5,306 nucleotides of DNA from Aalborgiella sp043769295 (GTDB lineage Bacteria > Pseudomonadota > Gammaproteobacteria > Burkholderiales > Burkholderiaceae_C): positions 1-5,306 of the forward strand of contig JAYVJL010000137.1 in NCBI GenBank assembly GCA_043769295.1, in the 5' to 3' direction. Shown here piece after piece: positions 1 through 5,306 of this stretch (positions are counted from its first letter, which is position 1; each line of letters starts with the position of its first letter). A program made the position numbers and the translations under genes. Below the pieces are notes generated by a model that saw only the letters and a program-made list of their open reading frames with translations, had not been told where the DNA came from and searched no databases.

Positions 1-1002
1 CGGGGCCAGGTAAATCAGGAACTCGTCAACCAGACCGGCGCGAATCAGCGAGCCATTGAGCTTGCTGCCCGCCTCAACGTGCAATTCATTGATCTCACGC
101 CGCGCCAGGTCTTTCATCATCGCCGCCAGGTCCACCTTGCCGTGAGCGTCCGGAAGGTAGATAACCGTTGCCCCACGAGCCTCAAGCGCTGCCTTTTTTG
201 TATCATTTTGGCCTGAAGCGTAGATAAATAGATCGCGATCAGCTATAAAAAGATGAGCATCCAGCGGGGTTTCAAGGCTGCTGTCGACGACGACCAGGTG
301 CGGCTGCCGTGGCGTATCGACCAGCCGCACGTTGAGTCGGGGGTTGTCTTGCAGCACGGTGCCGATGCCGGTGAGCACCGCGCAAGAGCGAGCCCGCCAG
401 GCATGGCCATCCGCTCGCGCTTCTTCCGAGGTGATCCACTGGCTCTGGCCGTTGGTTAGCGCCGTGGTGCCGTCAAGCGATGCCGCCATCTTCATGCGCA
501 CCCACGGCGTTTTGCGGATCATGCGGCTGAAGAAGCCAATATTGAGTTCGCGCGATGCAATGGCATGGGGATGGTTGGGCGGCAAAACCTCCACCTCAAT
601 TCCCGCTGCGCGTAGTGCAGCAACGCCGAGACCCGCCACCAGCGGGTTGGGATCCACCCGGCTTATGACCGCTTTAGCGACTTTGGCTTCGATCAAGGCG
701 TTGCAACAAGGCGGCGTACGACCGAAATGCGAGCAGGGCTCCAAGGTCACAAAAGCGATCGCGCCCATAACAGAGTTGCCGAGCGCGGCTGCATTCTGCA
801 GCGCCATGACTTCGGCGTGCGCACCGCCTGCCAGCTGGGTTTGGCCTTGACCAAGGACGTCGCCTTGGGGACTCGTTACGACACAGCCAACATGCGGGTT
901 GGGGCTGGTTGCAAACAGGGATTGAGCCGCCAGGTGCAAGGCCAGTTCCAAACGGTCGAGGTGATGACTTTCGACGCCAGGGCGCTCTTCGGGTTTTGCC
1001 AT
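1..1002 (-). CDS. ribD: RibD, bifunctional riboflavin biosynthesis deaminase/reductase, 3' end outside window
   Basis: Catalyses two successive cytosolic steps of riboflavin synthesis: zinc-dependent deamination of the diaminopyrimidine made from GTP by RibA, then NADPH-dependent reduction of the ribose chain. I translated 334 uninterrupted codons from ATG at 1002 to the window edge. The N-terminal cytidine-deaminase-like domain (about residues 15-148) has HAE (H62 zinc ligand, E64 catalytic) and PCSHFGRTPPC (C90 and C99 zinc ligands), followed by the family signature DPNPLVAGLG. The C-terminal reductase domain (about 165 onward) shows KMAASLDG, QWITSEEAR, DNPRLNVR and HVEAGSKLNGSL, ending at VDEFLIYLAP. 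Family members are about 360-380 residues, so only the last few dozen are missing. An in-frame TAG three codons upstream makes ATG 1002 the furthest possible start. No clear Shine-Dalgarno is visible. The start lies 22 bp after the fimT stop with no terminator between, so the gene probably shares the pilin transcript. All catalytic residues are intact. Confidence 0.96.
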   Translation of the reverse strand, partial: MAKPEERPGVESHHLDRLELALHLAAQSLFATSPNPHVGCVVTSPQGDVLGQGQTQLAGGAHAEVMALQNAAALGNSVMGAIAFVTLEPCSHFGRTPPCCNALIEAKVAKAVISRVDPNPLVAGLGVAALRAAGIEVEVLPPNHPHAIASRELNIGFFSRMIRKTPWVRMKMAASLDGTTALTNGQSQWITSEEARADGHAWRARSCAVLTGIGTVLQDNPRLNVRLVDTPRQPHLVVVDSSLETPLDAHLFIADRDLFIYASGQNDTKKAALEARGATVIYLPDAHGKVDLAAMMKDLARREINELHVEAGSKLNGSLIRAGLVDEFLIYLAP

Positions 1003-1024
1003 TTTTGTCTATTTGCAGAAGCGA

Positions 1025-1597
1025 TTACGTGCAGTCCGTTGAGTTCTTCTTGCAGGATCGCACGCGCCCGGTGCCATCAATAAAGATAATGCTGGCTCGG
1101 TAAGCATTTGCCATGACGATCTTTCCTGTGGCGAGTCCGCCGTCCTTCAATTTGGGGTAGCCGCTTCCGTTAAATAAAAAATAGCCGCTGGCCAGTGAAT
1201 TATCGGTTGGCGTAGTGATTGTCAATGCCGAACTTGGTGCGGAACTTTCGAGTATCAGTTCATCTGTGCCGGCGGTGTATGCCTTGTCCCAGTTCACGTC
1301 GGCATAGACTCGCCAGCCGGATGCCCAGTCAGTTCCGACCAGCGGAATCATGTAGGTATTTCGGCCTTGTTTGATTGCGTTGCCACGTGCCGCATTAACC
1401 GCCGACATGAAATTGCTCACTGCCTCTGACAATTGCGCATTGCGCTGAAACGTTACGTAATTAGGGACTGCGACCATCATCAAGATGGTTGCGACGGCGA
1501 TGGTGACCATCAACTCCACTAGGGTGAACCCGCGGACTTGCCTTGGCGTTGAAGGGCGCACACCGGCCCCTTGCAATGGTGATTTCATTTCCAGCAT
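1025..1597 (-). CDS. fimT: FimT/GspH-family minor type IV pilin (prepilin)
   Basis: Minor pilin-like protein of the GspH/FimT family, inserted in the inner membrane and processed by prepilin peptidase PilD before joining the pilus or its priming complex. In the 190-residue reading there is a class III leader ending RQVRG, cleavage before FTLVE (Glu at mature position 5), a hydrophobic helix (about residues 24-45), the typical amphipathic stretch FQRNAQLSEAVSNFMSAVNAARGNAIKQG, and a beta-rich C-terminal domain. The end GTGRVRSCKKNSTDC carries a GRxR motif (residues 177-180) and two cysteines (C182, C189) likely to form a disulfide. GRxR is the DNA-binding motif reported for FimT in natural transformation, so a DNA-uptake role is inferred. 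The start is uncertain. ATG 1597 is the outermost, ATG 1588 makes an ATGA overlap with the pilE stop, and GTG 1561 has the only good ribosome binding site and gives an 11-residue leader. A type II secretion GspH role is unlikely in this pilus context. Confidence 0.9.
   Translation of the reverse strand: MLEMKSPLQGAGVRPSTPRQVRGFTLVELMVTIAVATILMMVAVPNYVTFQRNAQLSEAVSNFMSAVNAARGNAIKQGRNTYMIPLVGTDWASGWRVYADVNWDKAYTAGTDELILESSAPSSALTITTPTDNSLASGYFLFNGSGYPKLKDGGLATGKIVMANAYRASIIFIDGTGRVRSCKKNSTDCT
1567..1572 (-). promoter_or_regulatory. Possible ribosome binding site for an internal GTG start of fimT
   Basis: AAGGGG on the minus strand lies 5 nt before GTG at 1561-1559, which is in frame with fimT. 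Neither upstream ATG (1597, 1588) has a well-placed Shine-Dalgarno. If used, the leader shrinks to MRPSTPRQVRG before FTLVE, a common length for such leaders, and the pilE-fimT spacing becomes 23 bp instead of an overlap. Confidence 0.45.
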
Positions 1598-2079
1598 TTC
1601 GCCGTGTCGGTGAAGCTGTCATTGCAGCTTTTCCGGCTCAAAGAATCAATAGCCAGCGTCGTGACAACAGGGTCGGTATAAACGCCTGCTTGGGGCTGGG
1701 CAAATACTTCAATGCAATCTCGCTTTGTAGGTGTTACACCGCCAGTGGCTGTACAAGCCCGCGCTCCCAAGCGGTGGCTGCTGCTTGCCGCGCCGCCTTC
1801 GGACGCCGAGTAGTCCTTAAAGGGTTTTGTGCCGGCGGCGCCCACTTCAAAGGTTTCATACGTGTTGTTTTGCGTGAAGTAACGCTCCTGCTGTTGCAAT
1901 AAGCTCGCCAGCGCAGCCCGCGCTTCGGCTCGCTTGCCCTTGCGAACAGAATCAATGTAAGAGGGGTAAGCCACCGCGGCAAGGATGCCAACGATGGCGA
2001 CAACGATCATCACCTCTATAAGTGTGAAGCCCGCGTCATTGACGCCGCTTGTGCGCTTGCCAGGTAGGTGGGACGTCAT
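1585..2079 (-). CDS. pilE: PilE-like type IV pilin (prepilin)
   Basis: Type IVa pilin or pilin-like subunit that is translocated to the inner membrane, cleaved by PilD, N-methylated and polymerised. In the 164-residue reading the leader is MTSHLPGKRTSGVNDAG, cleaved after G17 before FTLIEVMIVVAIVGILAAVA (Glu at mature position 5), followed by AYPSYIDSVRKGKRAEARAAL, the usual helix continuation. Later comes ASLLQQQERYFTQNNTY, typical of betaproteobacterial PilE. The globular domain has four cysteines (C109, C122, C152, C162) that could form two disulfides, and ends KCWK, the expected C-terminal D-region. ATG 2079 was chosen because GAGGT sits 5 nt upstream; an in-frame GTG at 2091 would extend it by four residues and overlap the pilY1 stop, but has no better site. 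Its position directly after pilY1 matches the usual minor pilin cluster (fimT-pilV-pilW-pilX-pilY1-pilE), so it is more likely a minor pilin of this cluster than the major PilA, though this is not decided by sequence alone. Confidence 0.93.
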   Translation of the reverse strand: MTSHLPGKRTSGVNDAGFTLIEVMIVVAIVGILAAVAYPSYIDSVRKGKRAEARAALASLLQQQERYFTQNNTYETFEVGAAGTKPFKDYSASEGGAASSSHRLGARACTATGGVTPTKRDCIEVFAQPQAGVYTDPVVTTLAIDSLSRKSCNDSFTDTAKCWK

Positions 2080-2084
2080 GAGAT

Positions 2085-2089
2085 ACCTC
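2085..2089 (-). promoter_or_regulatory. Ribosome binding site of pilE, overlapping the pilY1 stop codon
   Basis: Minus-strand GAGGT with a 5-nt spacer (ATCTC) before ATG 2079. Its first two bases are the last two of the pilY1 TGA stop (2090-2088). The arrangement decides the pilE start and suggests that ribosomes finishing pilY1 re-initiate on pilE (translational coupling). Confidence 0.75.
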
Positions 2090-5000
2090 ACTTATTTTTG
2101 TTTTCTTGGTAGTTATTGATTTGACGCCAGCTTAAATAACTATTCGCTATTGGGTCGCTGGCGTAGCCGCCTCCGGTTGACGGTCCACCGGCAACTTTCA
2201 TGCCGCGAGAGCCCTGCGTCAAGATGCCATAACGCTGTGTACCGAATCGTTTGCCGGACGTTTCGCGTGGTGTTGCGCCCATCATGCTTCCAAGCTCTAT
2301 GACCAAGGGCCCGGCAAAAATACCTACTTGCGACTCCTCTGAAGTGCCATTGCCCGTCAGTGTGTTCACGGCGTACAAACGCCCGCCGCCTTCACCACAG
2401 GCGCCCTTCGTGGGGTAGAGCGAACCAAAGAAGAGTTTGCCAGTCACTGTGCTTATGTCGCTCACCTGACGCTCGCCAATAGGCTTGTTGAAATCAAAAT
2501 ACCAGCCCATTCGTAAGTTGGGTGAGGCAGTTGTAGGTGTTCCATAAACAAACGGAGCCGTTTCGACCTTGCCACTACTATTTACCGAGCCAGCTTGCAG
2601 CACACTACGGTCTTTTATAAGCTCACCCTTGTCCAGCAAAGTATAAAAAGACGCGCCGACAGGTAGTGGAACCGTCGTGTCATCAACCTCCAGGAACTTG
2701 CCTGTACCCACTGAGACGAGCTTGCTGCCAGAAAAGCCGTTGGTCACGACGGGCTCGCCTGTGATGGGTTGCAGCTTCGCGGGTACGTCTGCAGTCGTGG
2801 CGATGAACATCGGCTTGCTGTTCCCGTTGAGGGTGAACTTTGTCAGATTCGTTACAGCGTTGGTGCTCAGGTTGCTGCTGTTGACGCCGTTAAGGCTGAA
2901 ATCAAGCTTCCAGACGTTGCCTTGAAGATCACCGGCATACACGGTTTCCAGGGCCGACGTGTTGAAATTGGTGACCACACCAAAGCTGGCCAAGCCCTTG
3001 GCAAGCGTGGTTTCGGTTTGCGGCAACTCGATGCGCCAGAAATTGGAGCCTTCAACCCAGCCTCCGCTTGCAAAGGGCTTGAACGACAAATCCAGCAAAA
3101 AAAGCGAAGGGTTGCCGCTGGTGTAGGCATAGCCATCTGCTGCGTAATTGTTCACGCCACTGGCCACTACGGCATACCACTTGTACACGGCGGGGGTCAC
3201 GCTGGCATTGGTGGTGCGCACCTTCAAGATGCGCGGCTGGCCAATGACATTGCCCATGGCCGGATGGTCGCGGTCGGTGAACTCCCAAAGTACGTCGTCC
3301 TTGGAGAAGGTAGCCGGATTAGTTACATCAAGTGCAAACACACCCTGCGCGCCGCCGCCAACCCCGGAAACGAGAACACTGCGCCAGCTAGTGCCTACCT
3401 GGGCCTCAGCCACTGCAGGGGTCGCATCGGCCATGCTGATGTGGCTATAGTCCTGGTCGGGCAAGTAGCTGAGCTTTTTGGCAAGAAAGCCGGGTATGTA
3501 GGCAAAGGCTTCCTTTCCGTCGGTATCGTTAAACGCATGCAGCATGCCGTCGTTGGCATTGACAAAGACGACAGGTGTGCGGGCCTTGTTGGCATTAAAA
3601 AAGGTCTGGTAGCTGGCTTCGTTGATTGATATGGAGGGCTTGCCTTGGTAGACCAGGCCGCTGTTCACAATGTCGCCTAGCACGATGTCGCGGGGACGGA
3701 ACGGATTAGTTGGCGCGCTTGGCGAAATTTCCTTGCGCCGGTCGCCGCGCAGGTAGTCCAGCCGATCAGTGCCCAGCGTGTCGGTCACGCCGGCAAGCGT
3801 TGTGTTAAGTACATCTTTGTGCGCCTGCGCCAGGTCGGCCCAGACGAAGTTGGTGGGAGCAACTGTCGTTTGGCTTCCAAGGGGTGCGCCGATGACAATT
3901 TTGCGGCTCAAGCCGTTGTCCGTCTTGCTGGCTTTGGTCAAGATGTCGCCAGCTTCCCATGTCGGGGTACTGCCAACCACCAAGGTACTTTTATCCGTAG
4001 ACAGACTAAGCGGGTACTTCATCAAACGCCCGCTCCAATAGTTGGCGACAGGGTTGAAGTGGGCCTGAAACACACTCGCTGACTCCCCCGATTGCAGGCG
4101 CTGGGTAGAGATGGCGCCACCGGCGATGCTGCCGGTTTCCTCAACGATGCGTGTGAATACATCGGCAATGGAGTCCAGAAATTTTTGAGCGTCACTCACC
4201 AGAAAGTAGTTCTTGGCGTCGCCATCAGCACCTATCCATAGCGTGTTGTCACCCGAGGCAAAAGGATTGCCCGTATTGCCAGGGTTTGTGCTGGTCGTCA
4301 CGCTGTCGTTAAAGCCACCGTACTTGGCGGCCAGATACAGCTGGCGCGTGCGGCGAAAATCCACGTTGTCGCTGGCGCGTCGCTCGTTCACGTCAATGGT
4401 ATAGGTGGTGACGCGCGCTTTCGGCACGTCCGAGCGAATGCTCTGCGTGTTGGCCCAGTAAGCCATACCTGCCAGGTAATATGACCCGCCGGTAGCACCT
4501 GTGTCCATGGTGGCGGCATCCTTGAGCGCCGGGTAATAAGGGCTGTTTGCAACAATGTTGCTGGCGGCTTGCGCGCGGCCCTTGCCGTCGGTGTAGGCCA
4601 GGCCCTGGTTAGCCTCAAAGCTGCCTACGATGCTGGTCCAGAAGGGAACGTCCAGAGCGGGATTGGCTTCGGCGGCACGGGCGTAGTCTTCGTTGGTGGT
4701 GATGCCGTTACCCGGCACCGAGCGGTCGCTGTGGGTAAAGACATCGGCGATGGTCAGGATGTTATTGCGCAAGCAGCTTTTGCCTTCGCCGGATTGATCT
4801 TGAAAGCCCGCAAATGGATCGTTCCAGGTGGCGTAAACCGGGAAATTTTCCTTCAGCGTGGTGACGGCTCCTGAGTTGCCTGAAGTACCTGAAACCGCCC
4901 CTGCGGTCGGCTGCTTGCCCTGCAGGTAGCGCAGCGCTTCATAGTAGAGCTCGCTGACCGGGTCCAGGCTTTTGTACTTGCCTATGTTGTTGGGGTCCAG

Positions 5001-5285
5001 CGTGCCAAATTTGTTGATGTAATTGATGGCGCCGCTGAGGGCGTGCCCTTGGTCGCCATAGGTCGCGTCACCGCTTTGAGGGTTGGCGATGAACACGCCC
5101 GTGGTTGCATCCCACTCCGCGCGCGCGTTGGCGCCACTGACCAAATTGAAGTTGTCATCGAAAGTCTTGGGGCCAAGATATTTGAGCGGCGCACGCATCA
5201 CGCCGCCATAGCAGGCTGCTGAAAAACCCCACGTATTCGCGCATCGCCATTCCTGGCATTTGAATTTTTCAGCCCATTCGTTCAC
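2088..5285 (-). CDS. pilY1: PilY1 type IV pilus tip adhesin/assembly protein, 5'-truncated
   Basis: PilY1 (Neisseria PilC homologue) sits at the pilus tip with the minor pilins, promotes pilus extension by countering retraction, and mediates adhesion and surface sensing. The frame is 1065 residues from GTG 5285, but only Y26 onward (5210 down) resembles PilY1. From there come GGVMRAPLKYLGP, EWDATTGVF, the LTIADVFTH segment (177-185), a YTIDV...LAAKYGGF block (to about 323), and the linker GGAISTQRLQSGESASVFQA leading to WSGRLMKYPL (about 390-430). The Neisseria PilC/PilY1 C-terminal beta-propeller then runs from about 530 to 1040, with RDIVLGDIVNSGLVYQG, NANDGMLHAFN (576-586), GVGGGAQGVFALDVTNPA and VYAGDLQGNVWKLDF (782-796). 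The signal peptide and the early von Willebrand-type part, including any MIDAS motif, are missing. No ribosome binding site precedes GTG 5285, and an in-frame TGA lies at 5300-5298, so the visible start is probably artificial and this is a broken gene or one cut by a contig edge. The C-terminal two thirds or more is free of stops and frameshifts, so any damage is recent. Confidence 0.9.
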   Translation of the reverse strand: MNEWAEKFKCQEWRCANTWGFSAACYGGVMRAPLKYLGPKTFDDNFNLVSGANARAEWDATTGVFIANPQSGDATYGDQGHALSGAINYINKFGTLDPNNIGKYKSLDPVSELYYEALRYLQGKQPTAGAVSGTSGNSGAVTTLKENFPVYATWNDPFAGFQDQSGEGKSCLRNNILTIADVFTHSDRSVPGNGITTNEDYARAAEANPALDVPFWTSIVGSFEANQGLAYTDGKGRAQAASNIVANSPYYPALKDAATMDTGATGGSYYLAGMAYWANTQSIRSDVPKARVTTYTIDVNERRASDNVDFRRTRQLYLAAKYGGFNDSVTTSTNPGNTGNPFASGDNTLWIGADGDAKNYFLVSDAQKFLDSIADVFTRIVEETGSIAGGAISTQRLQSGESASVFQAHFNPVANYWSGRLMKYPLSLSTDKSTLVVGSTPTWEAGDILTKASKTDNGLSRKIVIGAPLGSQTTVAPTNFVWADLAQAHKDVLNTTLAGVTDTLGTDRLDYLRGDRRKEISPSAPTNPFRPRDIVLGDIVNSGLVYQGKPSISINEASYQTFFNANKARTPVVFVNANDGMLHAFNDTDGKEAFAYIPGFLAKKLSYLPDQDYSHISMADATPAVAEAQVGTSWRSVLVSGVGGGAQGVFALDVTNPATFSKDDVLWEFTDRDHPAMGNVIGQPRILKVRTTNASVTPAVYKWYAVVASGVNNYAADGYAYTSGNPSLFLLDLSFKPFASGGWVEGSNFWRIELPQTETTLAKGLASFGVVTNFNTSALETVYAGDLQGNVWKLDFSLNGVNSSNLSTNAVTNLTKFTLNGNSKPMFIATTADVPAKLQPITGEPVVTNGFSGSKLVSVGTGKFLEVDDTTVPLPVGASFYTLLDKGELIKDRSVLQAGSVNSSGKVETAPFVYGTPTTASPNLRMGWYFDFNKPIGERQVSDISTVTGKLFFGSLYPTKGACGEGGGRLYAVNTLTGNGTSEESQVGIFAGPLVIELGSMMGATPRETSGKRFGTQRYGILTQGSRGMKVAGGPSTGGGYASDPIANSYLSWRQINNYQENKNK

Positions 5286-5306
5286 ATTACGAAATTTTCA
5301 GTCCCC
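5214..5306. mobile_element. Putative end of an insertion sequence joined to pilY1
   Basis: Where PilY1 similarity stops (about 5210) the sequence changes character. Plus-strand GGCTGCTGAAAAACCCC starts at 5214 and resembles the terminal repeats of some DDE-type insertion sequences, from memory only. GCTGAAAAA at 5218-5226 recurs inverted as TTTTTCAGC at 5265-5273, with a third partial copy, TTTTCAG, at 5295-5301. On the minus strand all three frames contain stops (TGA 5300-5298 and TAA 5289-5287; TGA 5284-5282; TGA 5271-5269), so pilY1 cannot continue upstream in any frame. No transposase is visible because only about 90 bp lie in the window. The exact boundary, the IS family and any target duplication cannot be set from one end. 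Alternatives are a deletion junction or a misassembled contig end. Confidence 0.5.

Noticed and set aside
332..850. Plus-strand open frame of 172 codons opposite ribD
   Set aside because: The minus strand here encodes intact RibD active-site motifs, so this is a shadow frame without independent support.
1003..1024. Terminator or FMN riboswitch between fimT and ribD
   Set aside because: The gap is only 22 bp, has no stem-loop with a T tract, and is far too short for a riboswitch.
2769..3629. Plus-strand open frame of 286 codons opposite pilY1
   Set aside because: It lies wholly antisense to the strongly conserved PilY1 propeller and shows no recognisable domain; long antisense frames are common in GC-rich coding DNA.
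3741..3749. RGD tripeptide in PilY1 (residues 513-515), a possible integrin-binding site
   Set aside because: It lies in the YLRGDRR segment just before the propeller, which I recall as a conserved family sequence; it is not at the position of the integrin-binding RGD described in Pseudomonas PilY1.
5205..5260. Simple frameshift in pilY1, with the third minus frame (MREYVGFFSSLL) as the true continuation
   Set aside because: That frame is stopped by TGA at 5271-5269 and TAA at 5289-5287, so several errors would be needed; an IS-like terminus explains all frames at once. Not fully excluded.
5275..5306. Outward promoter in the IS-like end that could drive pilY1 and the downstream genes
   Set aside because: The A/T-rich stretch has no convincing pair of -35 and -10 hexamers at proper spacing.

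Overview
The window looks like part of the chromosome of a betaproteobacterium, most likely Burkholderiales and Comamonadaceae-like (relatives of Acidovorax, Rhodoferax or Polaromonas). This rests on remembered gene order, protein style and moderately high GC, not on a search. All four genes lie on the minus strand and are tightly packed, so the reading order runs from the right end of the window to the left: pilY1 (truncated) > pilE-like pilin > fimT/gspH-like minor pilin > ribD (runs off the left edge).

Right end (about 5214-5306): roughly 90 bp that does not look like pilY1. It has stop codons in all three minus-strand frames, a terminus reading GGCTGCTGAAAAACCCC, and repeated CTGAAAA/TTTTCAG motifs. 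It is best explained as the end of an insertion sequence that interrupts pilY1, or at which the contig broke. Recognisable PilY1 sequence begins at about 5210.

Positions 5210-2088: the large C-terminal part of the type IV pilus tip adhesin PilY1, consisting of the later part of the N-terminal domain, a linker, and the whole Neisseria PilC/PilY1 beta-propeller. The signal peptide and the start of the von Willebrand-type region are absent. Positions 2079-1585: a PilE-like type IV pilin with a class III leader and four cysteines. Positions 1597-1025: a FimT/GspH-family minor pilin ending in a GRVR motif, which matches the GRxR DNA-binding motif of competence FimT proteins. Positions 1002-1: RibD, the bifunctional riboflavin-biosynthesis deaminase/reductase, complete except for its last few dozen residues.

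The first three genes work together in the type IV pilus: PilY1 at the tip with minor pilins, for assembly priming, adhesion, twitching and probably DNA uptake. RibD is a housekeeping enzyme that appears to be co-transcribed at the end of the cluster. Gaps between genes are 8 bp (pilY1-pilE), an overlap or 23 bp depending on start choice (pilE-fimT), and 22 bp (fimT-ribD). I see no promoter, terminator, RNA gene or CRISPR array. I found no clearly new system. The points worth checking are the disrupted pilY1, the missing calcium loop in its propeller, and the GRxR motif in FimT.
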